In this document: positions 19,199-28,542 of the stretch, piece by piece
How the letters are laid out: each line of letters starts with the position of its first letter
Numbering within the stretch: the stretch's first letter is position 1
Source of the DNA: Mycobacterium dioxanotrophicus
GTDB lineage: Bacteria; Actinomycetota; Actinomycetes; Mycobacteriales; Mycobacteriaceae
DNA: 64,000 nt
Direction: 5' to 3'
Assembly (NCBI RefSeq): GCF_002157835.1
Contig: NZ_CP020809.1
Location: forward strand, 2,480,001-2,544,000
The notes under the pieces: generated by a model
The model's database searches: none
The model's input: only the letters and a program-made list of their open reading frames with translations
What the model was told of the DNA's origin: nothing
Made by a program: the position numbers and the translations under genes

Positions 19199-20044
19199 AT
19201 GGACATGTTCTATTCCCTCGGCGCGGCCGGCGCCGTCGTTCTGATCCTGCTCTGGATCGGCGTCAGCAACGTCCGCGTGGTCAAACAGTACGAGCGCGGG
19301 GTGGTGTTCCGCTTCGGCCGGGTCCAGGACCAGGTCCGTAGTCCCGGGCTGACCATGTTGATCCCCGTCGCGGACCGGCTGCAGAAGGTCAACACGCAGA
19401 TCATCACCATGCCGGTACCGGCGCAGGACGGCATCACCCGCGACAACGTGACGGTGCGGGTCGACGCGGTGATCTACTTCAACGTCGTCGACCCGGTGCG
19501 CGCGGTGGTCGACGTGCAGGACTACATGTCGGCGATCGGGCAGGTTGCGCAGACCTCGCTGCGGTCCATCATCGGCAAGAGCAATCTGGACGATCTGCTG
19601 TCCAACCGCGAACACCTCAACCAGGGCCTGGAACTGCTCATCGACAGTCCCGCGTTGGGCTGGGGCATCCACATCGACCGGGTCGAGATCAAGGACGTGG
19701 TGCTGCCGGATTCCATGAAGCGATCGATCGCCCGGCAAGCCGAGGCCGAGCGTGAGCGGCGAGCCCGCGTCATCACCGCCGACGGAGAACTGCAGGCCTC
19801 CGAAAAGCTCGCTGCGGCAGCCGATGTGATGGCCGCCGAGCCCGCCGCCCTGCAACTGCGGCTGTTGGAAACCGTGGTCGAAGTGGCCGCGGAGAAGAAC
19901 TCCACCGTGGTGCTGCCGTTCCCGGTCGAACTCCTGCGGTTCCTGGAGCGGGCGACGCCACAGCGGCCCAGTGTGCCCGACGACGCCCGCGGCATCGCGC
20001 TCGAACAGCCTTTACCGAGCCGCATTTCCACACCCGGTACTTGA
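19199..20044 (+). CDS. SPFH/stomatin-like (slipin) membrane protein
   Basis: The 281-residue protein has one N-terminal membrane helix (GAAGAVVLILLWIGV) followed by the slipin block VRVVKQYERGVVFRFGRV and a coiled-coil segment with RQAEAERERRARVI. SPFH proteins form oligomeric membrane microdomains and often guard membrane proteases. No NfeD partner is adjacent. I chose ATG 19199, which has AGG 7 bases upstream. In-frame starts at 19178 and 19142 are alternatives. Confidence 0.9.
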   Translation: MDMFYSLGAAGAVVLILLWIGVSNVRVVKQYERGVVFRFGRVQDQVRSPGLTMLIPVADRLQKVNTQIITMPVPAQDGITRDNVTVRVDAVIYFNVVDPVRAVVDVQDYMSAIGQVAQTSLRSIIGKSNLDDLLSNREHLNQGLELLIDSPALGWGIHIDRVEIKDVVLPDSMKRSIARQAEAERERRARVITADGELQASEKLAAAADVMAAEPAALQLRLLETVVEVAAEKNSTVVLPFPVELLRFLERATPQRPSVPDDARGIALEQPLPSRISTPGT

Positions 20045-20114
20045 GTGTTGAACCATTGTCCTTCGGCTGCCGTGTCTGGAAGGAGTGTCCGGACCACAAC
20101 TCTCGGGAGTCGAA

Positions 20115-21167
20115 GTGTATGCACGTGTCCACTCAGCCGTTCTGTCCACCGTCACCGCCGCATCGATCGGCGCGGTCGTCATCGCCCCGGTGACGCCACC
20201 TGCGCAAGTGGTGGTGCCCCGCGTCGTCGGTGAGCAAGTCGAGCTCGCGGCAGCCCCTGCGCTCGGCGCCATCCCCATCGCGTTCCTGCAGAACCAGGCG
20301 ACGTATTGCAGCCTGATCTGCCCGTTCCTGGTCCAGGGCGCGGTGACCGTGCCGCTCGGCGTGGTGCAGGCGCCGGTCGCGTTTCTGGATTCCCTGGGCG
20401 CCAACGGTTCTCTGACCCGCGCGATCGGGGCGGCAGCCGCGGCGGTGACCGGCGCGGCCAACACCGCGGCCGAGGGCATCATCCTCAACGACGTCTTCCA
20501 TGTGGTGCCCAAGGCGTTCAACAACCTGGAAGTCACAGTGGTGCAGCTGTCCGACGTCGGGGCGGCGCTGCTCACCCCGAGCCAACTGCCGGGTGCGATC
20601 GACACCGCCCGACAGACGATCCTGACGGCACTGCATCAACCACTGCCGCCACCGGATCCGACCCAGACCGGCGCCCACACTCTGCCACAGGTGGTGGCGG
20701 TGGAGGCCATCAAGGTCAGTGCCGCGGTCGCCTTCGAGGCCGGTGAGCTGGTGCTGCTGGGCGTCGTGCAGACCGCGAACGCCGGCGCCCAGGAGCTGGC
20801 CAAGACCGGCAATCCCGTCGCCGCGGTCGAGGCGGCCGCGACGCAGGCCGCCGATGTGGTTCACGTTGCCTCGACGATCGTCAAGGATTCTGTCGACACC
20901 GCGGTGACCAACATCCGCGCCGCGGCCAAACAGGAGTTCCCCACGGCGCATTCGACCGGGCTTCCGGTCGCGGCACCGAAGGCGCACCCATCCGTCGCCG
21001 ACGCCACCTCCGGCGATGCCGTGACGCCCGGCAAGCCGCCGACCGCACGGCCCGGGGCCGACCGGGTGAATCGCGTGGTGAAATCCCTTGCCGGCTCGCA
21101 TTCGAAGGCATTGCACCCCAACAAGTCCGAATCGACGACGGACCGCAAGGGACGGCACGCCCGGTAG
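20115..21167 (+). CDS. Hypothetical mycobacterial exported or surface protein
   Basis: This is a 350-residue protein without a recognised domain. The first 30 residues (YARVHSAVLSTVTAASIGAVVIAPV) could be a signal peptide or anchor. The body is rich in Ala, Val and Thr and predicted mostly helical. The last 80 residues are polar, Lys/Pro rich and probably disordered. I prefer the GTG at 20115 with GGAG 6 bases upstream. The GTG at 20085 directly abuts its AGGA and is a weaker choice. It sits between the SPFH gene and comEA. The function is unknown. Confidence 0.7.
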   Translation: MYARVHSAVLSTVTAASIGAVVIAPVTPPAQVVVPRVVGEQVELAAAPALGAIPIAFLQNQATYCSLICPFLVQGAVTVPLGVVQAPVAFLDSLGANGSLTRAIGAAAAAVTGAANTAAEGIILNDVFHVVPKAFNNLEVTVVQLSDVGAALLTPSQLPGAIDTARQTILTALHQPLPPPDPTQTGAHTLPQVVAVEAIKVSAAVAFEAGELVLLGVVQTANAGAQELAKTGNPVAAVEAAATQAADVVHVASTIVKDSVDTAVTNIRAAAKQEFPTAHSTGLPVAAPKAHPSVADATSGDAVTPGKPPTARPGADRVNRVVKSLAGSHSKALHPNKSESTTDRKGRHAR

Positions 21168-21194
21168 TTATCCACAAAGCTGAGTTCATCCACA
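21168..21194. promoter_or_regulatory. Two DnaA-box-like sites before comEA
   Basis: TTATCCACA (21168-21176) is a perfect DnaA 9-mer and starts right after the preceding stop codon. TCATCCACA (21186-21194) differs by one base and lies 18 bases on in the same direction. They lie 63-89 bases upstream of comEA. DnaA can act as a transcription factor at such sites. Confidence 0.55.
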
Positions 21195-21256
21195 GCCTGC
21201 GTATTTTCGGGTCCGTTGCGGGCCGATTCGTCCGTGCGCGTACCTACCGTCGTGGC

Positions 21257-22075
21257 ATGCCCACCGAACTGCCCGAGCAGCGGCTGCGCCGTCGGCTGAC
21301 ACCTGCGGACCCGGTTGCCGATGATCCCGAGGCCGAGCGGGAGCCCAGTGCCCCGCCGGACAGTGCGCTGACCCGTTGGCTGCCCGACACCACATCCGAC
21401 GGGCCGCCGGGCTGGCTGGCGGCCGCCCGCGCCGACCCGGGACGAGCCGGGGCGGTGGGGCTGGCCGTGGTCGGGGTGCTGGCTGTCCTGGTCACCGTGT
21501 TCACCTTGATCCGCGACAAGCCGCCGCCGGTGACGGCGGCGAATCTTCCTCCCGTGCAGATGGTCTCGTCGGCAAGTGCGACACCGACCGCCACCGCCGG
21601 GCCTGTCGTGGTCAGCGTCGTGGGGCTGGTCCACAAACCGGGGCTGGTCACCCTGGATGCCGGAGCGCGGATCGCCGATGCCCTCACGGCGGCCGGTGGT
21701 CCGCTCGATGGCGCCGACCTGGTCGGGCTGAACATGGCGCGCCGGGTCAGCGATGGCGAACAGGTCGTGGTCGGGATCGCGGCGCCGCCCGGCAAGCCCA
21801 CCACGATGGGCAGCTCGGTGACCGGCGGGAGCACCGCGGCGTCCACCACGCCCGCGGCGCCATCCGCAGGTCACGGATCGGCCGGGCCGGTGGATCTCAA
21901 CACCGCGACAGCCGAGCAGCTCGACGCGTTGCCCGGCGTCGGGCCCGTGACCGCGGCCGCCATCGTGGCGTGGCGTGACACCCATGGCCGGTTCGGCAGC
22001 GTGGATCAGCTCGGCGAGGTCGACGGGATCGGTCCGGCGCGCCTGGAGAAACTACGGCCGCTGGTCCGCGTGTGA
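21257..22075 (+). CDS. comEA: ComEA-type DNA-binding competence protein
   Basis: The 272-residue protein has a cytoplasmic N-terminus of about 70 residues, one membrane helix (GAVGLAVVGVLAVLVTVFTLI), a SLBB-like domain (VVSVVGLVHKPGLVTLDAGARIADAL) and a C-terminal helix-hairpin-helix pair (VDLNTATAEQLDALPGVGPVTAAAI). ComEA binds DNA outside the membrane during transformation. The ATG is 7 bases after a possible -10 TACCGT (21245-21250), so the mRNA may be leaderless. It overlaps comEC by 4 bases. Confidence 0.92.
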   Translation: MPTELPEQRLRRRLTPADPVADDPEAEREPSAPPDSALTRWLPDTTSDGPPGWLAAARADPGRAGAVGLAVVGVLAVLVTVFTLIRDKPPPVTAANLPPVQMVSSASATPTATAGPVVVSVVGLVHKPGLVTLDAGARIADALTAAGGPLDGADLVGLNMARRVSDGEQVVVGIAAPPGKPTTMGSSVTGGSTAASTTPAAPSAGHGSAGPVDLNTATAEQLDALPGVGPVTAAAIVAWRDTHGRFGSVDQLGEVDGIGPARLEKLRPLVRV

Positions 22076-23589
22076 CCACCGACGAACCCGAGGCCGAGAT
22101 CGACCGGCTGGACCTGCGGCTGGTTCCCGCGGCACTGGCGGCATGGGCCGTGACGGCCACGGGCATCGTGTGGGGCGTCGGCGGTTCGGCGCTTGCCGTG
22201 GTCGCCGCGACAGGCGTTCTCGCGGGGCTGACCCGGTTCGGTGGTCGGCGATTCGGCATCGCCGCGGTCCTGGCCGTCGCCGCCGCCGGTGCGGGGTTCG
22301 CCGTGGCCGTCGGTTTGCGGGTGCACCAGCAGCAGCACCATCCGATCACCGCCCGCTACGGTGGCGCGGCGACCGTGGTCGTCACCGCCACCGAGACACC
22401 GCGAGTCATCGCGGGCGGCCGGCTGATGTTCCGCGGTGCCCTTGCCGAACTGGACGGCCGCCCCGTCGCGGGTCGGGTGATGGTCTTCGCCCCGGCCGGG
22501 GGCTACACCGAGATGACCGTCGGGCGTCCCGCGCGCTTCCGGGCGGCGATCGGCCGGCCCACGCGCCGTGATCTCACGGTGGCTGTGCTCACCGCAAGCG
22601 GGCGGCCCGTGCTGGGGCAGGCCTCGGCGGTGCAGCGGGCGGCCCAGCGGGTCAGAGCGGGTTTCGCCGAGTCGGCCCGGGCCGCGCTGCCCGTGGACCA
22701 GGCCGCGATGCTTCCGGCCTTGGCGCTGGGGGACACCTCGACGGTCGACGCACAGACCACCGCCCAGTTTCGGGTTGCGGGTCTGACACATCTGACAGCG
22801 GTGTCCGGAGCCAACGTCACCATCGTGTGCGGTGCTCTGCTGCTGACCGCGGGACTGGTCGGGCCACGGGTGGCGGTCGGCGTCGCGGCGCTCGGCCTGA
22901 TCGGATTCGTCGTTGTCGTGCAACCGTCGGCCAGCGTGCTGCGTGCCGCGGTGATGGGTGCGGTGACCCTGTTCGCGGTGTTGATCCATCGCCGTCGAAG
23001 GGCCATCCCGGCCCTCGCTGCCAGCGTCATCGTGCTCATGGTCGCCGCACCCGAACTGGCCGTCGACGCCGGTTTCGCCCTGTCGGTCGCTGCGACGGCG
23101 GGCATCGTGGTGCTCGCGCCGCCGTGGACCCGCCGGCTGATGGCGCGCGGCTGGCCCCGCGCGCCGGCCGCTGCCGTCAGCGTCGCAGCCGTCGCGCAGT
23201 TGGTCACCGCACCGCTCGTGGCCGGGATCTCGGGCACGTTCAGCCTGGTGGCAGTCGCGGCGAACCTGGCGGTCGCGGCGGTGATCCCACCCATCACCGT
23301 GCTGGGTACCGCCGCCGCGCTGATCGCGACGGTCTGGCCCGCGGCGGCGCAGTTGCTGATCCGGTTCACCGGGCCCGAACTGTGGTGGTTGCTGTCGGTG
23401 GCGCGCTGGGCGTCGGCGGTGCCGGGCGCAGCGGTGCCCACGCCCTCCGGGTGGGCGGGCGTGGCGGTGGTCGCCGCGGGCGGAGCGGCGTTGGTGATCG
23501 CGTGGCGGTGGCGTTGGGTGCGCCGGACCGCGGCCGGGCTGGCGGTGTGTGCGCTCGCCTGGACGCTGGCGGACGCACTGCAAGCCTGA
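22072..23589 (+). CDS. comEC: ComEC/Rec2 DNA-uptake channel protein (short form)
   Basis: The 505-residue polytopic membrane protein has an N-terminal DUF4131-like part with several helices and the core competence domain with LPALALGDTSTVD and LTHLTAVSGANVTIVCG. ComEC is the channel for single-stranded DNA entry. It lacks the C-terminal metallo-beta-lactamase nuclease domain of full-length (over 700 residue) ComEC, as is usual in mycobacteria. The GTG start overlaps the comEA stop. Natural transformation in mycobacteria is not well established, so the role in vivo is open. Confidence 0.9.
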   Translation: MTTDEPEAEIDRLDLRLVPAALAAWAVTATGIVWGVGGSALAVVAATGVLAGLTRFGGRRFGIAAVLAVAAAGAGFAVAVGLRVHQQQHHPITARYGGAATVVVTATETPRVIAGGRLMFRGALAELDGRPVAGRVMVFAPAGGYTEMTVGRPARFRAAIGRPTRRDLTVAVLTASGRPVLGQASAVQRAAQRVRAGFAESARAALPVDQAAMLPALALGDTSTVDAQTTAQFRVAGLTHLTAVSGANVTIVCGALLLTAGLVGPRVAVGVAALGLIGFVVVVQPSASVLRAAVMGAVTLFAVLIHRRRRAIPALAASVIVLMVAAPELAVDAGFALSVAATAGIVVLAPPWTRRLMARGWPRAPAAAVSVAAVAQLVTAPLVAGISGTFSLVAVAANLAVAAVIPPITVLGTAAALIATVWPAAAQLLIRFTGPELWWLLSVARWASAVPGAAVPTPSGWAGVAVVAAGGAALVIAWRWRWVRRTAAGLAVCALAWTLADALQA

Positions 23590-23628
23590 CTGTCAGCCTT
23601 GTCGCCCCGGCGTGACACCATCATCGGC

Positions 23629-24591
23629 GTGAGCCAACAGGCCGAAGGGCTACACCTGGTGCTGGGTGACGAGGAACTGCTGGTCGAGCGTGCTGTCGCG
23701 GCGGTACTGCGCGCCGTGCGCAAGGAGGCGGGGACCGACGACGTGCCGGTGGACCGGATGCGCGCCGGCGAGGTGAGCACGAGCGAGCTGGCCGAGTTGC
23801 TCAGCCCGTCGTTGTTCGCCGAGCAGCGCCTCGTGGTGCTCGAATCCGCTGCCGAAGCCGGCAAGGATGCCGTCTCGCTCATCGCCGGTGCCGCAGCCGA
23901 CCTGCCGCCCGGAACGTCACTGGTGGTCGTGCACTCCGGCGGTGGCCGGGCCAAGGCGCTGGCCGATCAGTTGAAAAAGCTTGGCGCGCAAGTGTATCCG
24001 TGTGCGCGCATCACCAAGGCGGGGGAGCGGGCCGACTTCGTGCGCCGTGAATTCCGGGAGCTGCGGGCCAAGGTGTCCGATGACACCATCACCGCGGTCC
24101 TCGATGCGGTCGGATCGAACATCCGAGAGCTGGCGGCGGTGTGCTCGCAGCTGGTGGCCGATACCGACGGTCAGGTCGACGCTGCCGCCGTCCGGCGCTA
24201 TCACAGCGGCAAGGCCGAAGTGAAGGGCTTCGACATCGCCGACAAGGCCGTCGTCGGCGACGTGGCCGGCGCCGCGGAGGCACTGCGGTGGGCGATGCTC
24301 GCCGGCGAGCCGCAGGTGGTGCTGGCCGATGCGCTGGCCGAGGCGGTGCACACCATCGCCCGGGTGGGTCCGCTGTCGGGGGACCCCTACAAGTTGGCCG
24401 GCGAGCTCGGCATGCCGCCGTGGCGGGTGCAGAAGGCGCAGAAGCAGGCGCGGCGATGGTCGCGGGATTCCGTCGCCGAGGCGATGCGGGTGGTGGCCAC
24501 GCTCAATGCAGACGTAAAGGGCGCAGCGGCAGATGCCGACTACGCCCTTGAGGCCGCGGTGCGCCGGGTGGCGCAACTCGCGGCCGGGTGA
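23629..24591 (+). CDS. holA: DNA polymerase III subunit delta
   Basis: This 320-residue clamp-loader subunit is of normal mycobacterial length. Conserved blocks are [16 protein letters not shown] at the N-terminus, [12 protein letters not shown], and [14 protein letters not shown]. Delta opens the sliding clamp ring. I chose GTG 23629 ([12 protein letters not shown]) over TTG 23599, because the aligned family N-terminus begins there. It follows comEC after 39 bases; comEA-comEC-holA is a common actinobacterial order. Confidence 0.94.
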   Translation: MSQQAEGLHLVLGDEELLVERAVAAVLRAVRKEAGTDDVPVDRMRAGEVSTSELAELLSPSLFAEQRLVVLESAAEAGKDAVSLIAGAAADLPPGTSLVVVHSGGGRAKALADQLKKLGAQVYPCARITKAGERADFVRREFRELRAKVSDDTITAVLDAVGSNIRELAAVCSQLVADTDGQVDAAAVRRYHSGKAEVKGFDIADKAVVGDVAGAAEALRWAMLAGEPQVVLADALAEAVHTIARVGPLSGDPYKLAGELGMPPWRVQKAQKQARRWSRDSVAEAMRVVATLNADVKGAAADADYALEAAVRRVAQLAAG

Positions 24592-24601
24592 TGCGTGAAG
24601 C

Positions 24602-24862
24602 TCAGAGCTTGTTGAGAGCCAGGGCCAGCGCGGACTTCTTGTTCGCGGCCTGGTTGGCGTGGATGACGCCCTTGCTGGCGGCCTTGTCGAGCTTGCGGCT
24701 GGTCGACACCAGCAGCTCGGCGGCCTTTTCCTTCTCGCCCGCCTCGACGGCCTCACGGAAGCCGCGAACGGCGGTGCGCAGCGACGACTTCACCGACTGG
24801 TTGCGCAGCCGGCGACGCTCGTTGGTGAGGATGCGCTTTTCCTGCGACTTGATGTTGGCCAC
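24602..24862 (-). CDS. rpsT: 30S ribosomal protein S20
   Basis: This 86-residue protein binds 16S rRNA near its 5' end and matches S20 length. It starts (GTG) [17 protein letters not shown] and contains [13 protein letters not shown] and [17 protein letters not shown] ribosome binding site AAGGAA precedes the GTG. It is convergent with holA, 10 bases apart, and transcribed from a probable promoter at 24940-24969. Confidence 0.97.
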   Translation of the reverse strand: MANIKSQEKRILTNERRRLRNQSVKSSLRTAVRGFREAVEAGEKEKAAELLVSTSRKLDKAASKGVIHANQAANKKSALALALNKL

Positions 24863-24939
24863 GTAGAAGTTCCTTCGTAATTCTCTAGCTGGGGTTACCT
24901 AAGTCTCTGCGGTACCCGCACAGCGGGCAGCGACTGTTC

Positions 24940-24969
24940 AGGGTACCAGCGCGGTACCCCAACTCCCAA
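24940..24969 (-). promoter_or_regulatory. Probable promoter of rpsT
   Basis: On the minus strand TTGGGA (24969-24964) and TACCCT (24945-24940) are 18 bases apart, about 80 bases before the rpsT start. Inferred from the match to sigma-A type elements. Confidence 0.4.
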
Positions 24970-25083
24970 AGCGGCGGCCGCCGGGCCCCGACCTGCTGCC
25001 ACTGTTTTACCACGTCAACCTGCCTTTGGCCTGCCGAAACGGGCTGCGTCGTTGAACGGCGAAAACCCGACAGGTGGTGCAGC

Positions 25084-26715
25084 ATGTTGGGGATGAGCCT
25101 TCGCACAGCCCGGACCCGGGGCGCAGAGTCCGCGCCGACGGCGCGCGTCAGACATCAGGGCGTCTTCGACGGCTACGACCGGCTCGGCCGCTACGCCGCG
25201 GCGTTCGACGAGATGTTCGACGCCTCCGGCAACGTGCGTGGTCCGTACAAGGGCATCTACGCCGAGCTGGCTCCGTCAGATGCCTCCGAACTGCAGGCGC
25301 GCGCGGAGGTCCTGGGTCGGGCGTTCATCGACCAGGGCATCACGTTCTCGCTGTCGGGCCAGGAGCGACACATCCCGCTCGACCTGGTGCCGCGGGTGAT
25401 CTCGGCGGCCGAGTGGTCACGCCTCGAACGCGGCATCACCCAGCGCGTCAAGGCGCTGGAGATGTATCTCGACGATGTATACGGCGAGCAGGAGATCCTG
25501 CGCGACGGGGTGATCCCGCGGCGGCTGGTCACCTCGTGTGAGCATTTCCACCGCGAGGCCGCAGGTATCGTCCCGCCCAACGGGGTGCGCATCCACGTCG
25601 CCGGCATCGATCTGATCCGCGACGCCAAGGGCGACTTCCGGGTGCTCGAGGACAACCTGCGGTCGCCGTCGGGCGTGTCCTACGTGATGGAGAACCGGCG
25701 CACCATGGCGCGGGTCTTTCCGAAACTGTTCGCCACCAATCGCGTGCGCGCCGTCGGCGACTACGCCTCACACCTGCTGCGGGCGCTGCGCAACGCCGCA
25801 CCCACCAACGTCGCCGATCCCACGGTCGCCGTGCTGACCCCGGGGGTGTACAACTCGGCGTACTTCGAGCATTCGCTGCTGGCTCGACAGATGGGGGCCG
25901 AACTGGTCGAGGGCCGCGATCTGTTCTGTCGCGACAACGTCGTCTATATGCGCACCACCGAAGGGGAGCGGCAGGTCGACGTGATCTACCGCCGGATCGA
26001 TGACGAATACCTCGACCCCATGCAGTTCAAGCCCGACTCGATGCTCGGGGTCGCCGGCATCCTCAACGCCGCCCGCGCCGGCAACGTCGTAATCTCCAGC
26101 GCGGTCGGCAACGGCGTCGGCGACGACAAGCTCGTCTACACCTACGTGCCCACGATCATCGAGTACTACCTGGGCGAAAAGCCCGTCCTCGCCAATGTCG
26201 ACAGCTACCGGTGCTGGCTCGACGACGAACGCGAGGAGGTGCTCGACCGGGTGGCCGAACTGGTCATCAAACCTGTCGAGGGTTCGGGCGGCTACGGCAT
26301 CGTGTTCGGTCCGGACGCCTCGGCCAAGGAGCTCGCGACGATCACCAAGAAGATTCGCAGCAATCCGCGCGGCTGGATCGCGCAGCCGGTCATGCAGCTC
26401 TCCACGGTGCCGACCCAGATCGGCAGCAAGCTGGCGCCGCGGCATGTCGACCTGCGGCCGTTCGCGGTCAACGACGGCAACGACGTGTGGGTGCTGCCGG
26501 GCGGGCTCACCCGGGTCGCGTTGCCCGAGGGCTCCCTGGTGGTGAACTCCAGCCAGGGTGGCGGATCGAAGGACACCTGGGTGCTGGCGTCGCGGACGTC
26601 GGCGGCCGATCGTGAACTCGCGGCCGCCGAGGTGGTGCGGTCACTGCCCAGGTCCGCCAACGATCCGAAAAGCGATGGCGCACCGGCTGGTTCGTCGTCT
26701 CAACAGCAGCAGTAG
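25084..26715 (+). CDS. Circularly permuted ATP-grasp protein
   Basis: The 543-residue protein is of the DUF404/DUF407 circularly permuted ATP-grasp type. Visible blocks are GPYKGIYAELAPSD, RIHVAGIDLIRD with EDNLRSPSGVSYVMENR, VDVIYRRIDDEYLDP, IKPVEGSGGYGIVFG and a Gln-rich C-terminal end. ATP-grasp enzymes join a carboxylate to an amine using ATP. The next two genes (alpha-E and transglutaminase-like) form a conserved trio, thought to make and trim an unknown peptide. The M. tuberculosis counterpart is Rv2411c. An in-frame ATG 9 bases later is an alternative start. Confidence 0.9.
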   Translation: MLGMSLRTARTRGAESAPTARVRHQGVFDGYDRLGRYAAAFDEMFDASGNVRGPYKGIYAELAPSDASELQARAEVLGRAFIDQGITFSLSGQERHIPLDLVPRVISAAEWSRLERGITQRVKALEMYLDDVYGEQEILRDGVIPRRLVTSCEHFHREAAGIVPPNGVRIHVAGIDLIRDAKGDFRVLEDNLRSPSGVSYVMENRRTMARVFPKLFATNRVRAVGDYASHLLRALRNAAPTNVADPTVAVLTPGVYNSAYFEHSLLARQMGAELVEGRDLFCRDNVVYMRTTEGERQVDVIYRRIDDEYLDPMQFKPDSMLGVAGILNAARAGNVVISSAVGNGVGDDKLVYTYVPTIIEYYLGEKPVLANVDSYRCWLDDEREEVLDRVAELVIKPVEGSGGYGIVFGPDASAKELATITKKIRSNPRGWIAQPVMQLSTVPTQIGSKLAPRHVDLRPFAVNDGNDVWVLPGGLTRVALPEGSLVVNSSQGGGSKDTWVLASRTSAADRELAAAEVVRSLPRSANDPKSDGAPAGSSSQQQQ

Positions 26716-26724
26716 GGGGCTGGA

Positions 26725-27702
26725 ATGCTGGCGCGAAATGCCGAATCGCTGTACTGGATCGGACGGTATGTGGAGCGGGCCGACGACACCGCGCGGATCC
26801 TCGACGTCACCGTCCATCAGCTGCTGGAAGATTCCAACGTCGACCCGGACCAGGCGTCGCGGACCCTGCTGCGCGTCCTCGGAATCGAGCCGCCCGCCGA
26901 GCGTCTCGACATGTGGTCGCTGACCGACATCGTGGCTTTCAGCCGGGACACCTACGGCGGGACCTCGATCGTCGGCGCGATCTCCGCGGCCCGGGAGAAC
27001 GCCCGCGGCGCCCGCGAGGTCACCTCGACCGAGATCTGGGAGTGCCTCAACACCACCTACAACGCGTTGGCGGAACGGGAGCGGACCGCCAGACGGCTGG
27101 GCCCGCACCAATTCCTGTCCTACGTGGAGGGCCGCGCGGCGATGTTCGCCGGGCTGGCGGATTCGACGCTGAGCCGCGACGACGGCTACCGGTTCATGGT
27201 GCTGGGTCGCGCGATCGAACGGGTCGACATGATCGTGCGGCTGCTGCTCTCGCGAGTGGGGGACAGCGGATCGTCGCCGGCGTGGGTCACGCTGCTGCGC
27301 TCGGCCGGCGCGCACGACACCTACCTGCGCACCTACCGGGGCGCTCTCGACGCCGGCCGGGTGGTCGAATTCATGTTGCTGGACAGGCTGTTTCCACGGT
27401 CGATATTTTATTCGCTGCGGCTGGCCGAGCACAGTCTCGACGAGTTGCAGAACAGTCCGCACAGCCGGGTGGGGGCGACGGCGGAGGCGCAGCGGCTGCT
27501 GGGCCGGGCGCGCAGCGAACTGGAGTTCCTGCAACCGGGTGCGTTGCTGGAGTCGCTTGAGATGCGGCTGGCGGCGTTGCAGAAGACCTGTCGGGACGTC
27601 GGAGAAGCGTTGGCGCTGCAGTACTTCCATTCCGCGCCATGGGTGGGTTGGACCGACGCAGGTCGGAGCAGCGCGCTGGTGATCGAAGAAGGGGAGCTGT
27701 AG
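26725..27702 (+). CDS. Alpha-E domain protein (DUF403)
   Basis: The 325-residue, almost all-helical protein begins MLARNAESLYWIGRYVERADD, the alpha-E family hallmark, with many conserved acidic and arginine residues such as LGRAIERVDM. Its biochemical role is not established. It lies 9 bases after the ATP-grasp gene and abuts the transglutaminase gene, the fixed order of this family (Rv2411c-Rv2409c). It is predicted to help the ATP-grasp enzyme in peptide formation; that is inference from gene neighbourhoods. Confidence 0.9.
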   Translation: MLARNAESLYWIGRYVERADDTARILDVTVHQLLEDSNVDPDQASRTLLRVLGIEPPAERLDMWSLTDIVAFSRDTYGGTSIVGAISAARENARGAREVTSTEIWECLNTTYNALAERERTARRLGPHQFLSYVEGRAAMFAGLADSTLSRDDGYRFMVLGRAIERVDMIVRLLLSRVGDSGSSPAWVTLLRSAGAHDTYLRTYRGALDAGRVVEFMLLDRLFPRSIFYSLRLAEHSLDELQNSPHSRVGATAEAQRLLGRARSELEFLQPGALLESLEMRLAALQKTCRDVGEALALQYFHSAPWVGWTDAGRSSALVIEEGEL

Positions 27703-28542
27703 ATGTGGCGCATGCGGGTGGTGCACTCGACCGGCTACGCGTACAAGTCGCCGGTCACCGCGTCGTTCAATGAGGCCCGGCTGACACCCCGGTCGGATTC
27801 GCGGCAGAACGTGATCCTCAACCGGGTGGAGACCGTGCCTGCCTCCAGGTCCTACCGCTACGTGGACTACTGGGGCACCGCGGTGACGGCATTCGACCTG
27901 CACGCGCCGCACACCGAGCTGGAGGTGACGTCCTCGTCGGTGGTCGAAACCGAGGTCGGTGAGCGGCCGGAGGAACGCGTCAGCTGGGACGACCTCGACT
28001 CCGAAGCGGTGCTCGACCGATTCGACGAGGTGCTCAGCCCCACGCGGTACACGCCGACGAGCAGGCGGATCCAGCGGGTGGGGGAGCGGATCGCCAAGGA
28101 CCACGAACCCCACGACGCGGTCATCGCCGCCGCGCAGTGGGTTCGCAGTGAACTCGACTACGTGCCCGGCACCACCGGTGTGCATTCATCCGGCCTCGAT
28201 GCCCTGCGGGAAGGCAAGGGGGTTTGCCAGGATTTCGCGCATCTGTCGTTGATCATGTTGCGCTCCATGGGAATTCCCGCTCGGTATGTGTCGGGGTATC
28301 TGCATCCCAACAGCCGCGCTGCGGTGGGTGACACCATCGACGGGCAGAGCCATGCCTGGATCCAGGCCTGGACGGGCGGGTGGTGGCACTACGACCCCAC
28401 CAACGATGCCGAGATCAACGAGCGGTACGTGAGTGTCGGTGTGGGACGCAACTATTCGGATGTCACACCGCTCAAGGGCATCTACTCCGGCGAGGGATCC
28501 ACGGACTTGGATGTCGTCGTGGAGATCACCCGGCTGGCTTGA
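27703..28542 (+). CDS. Transglutaminase-like cysteine protease family protein
   Basis: The 279-residue protein has an N-terminal beta domain (MRVVHSTGYAYKSPVTASFNEARL) and a transglutaminase core. The catalytic Cys is in GKGVCQDFAHL, His in GQSHAWIQAW and Asp in HYDPTND. Such proteins hydrolyse or transfer peptide bonds. The ATG starts directly after the TAG of the alpha-E gene, so the trio is one operon. Its 3' end overlaps the convergent MarR gene by 17 bases. Confidence 0.92.
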   Translation: MWRMRVVHSTGYAYKSPVTASFNEARLTPRSDSRQNVILNRVETVPASRSYRYVDYWGTAVTAFDLHAPHTELEVTSSSVVETEVGERPEERVSWDDLDSEAVLDRFDEVLSPTRYTPTSRRIQRVGERIAKDHEPHDAVIAAAQWVRSELDYVPGTTGVHSSGLDALREGKGVCQDFAHLSLIMLRSMGIPARYVSGYLHPNSRAAVGDTIDGQSHAWIQAWTGGWWHYDPTNDAEINERYVSVGVGRNYSDVTPLKGIYSGEGSTDLDVVVEITRLA

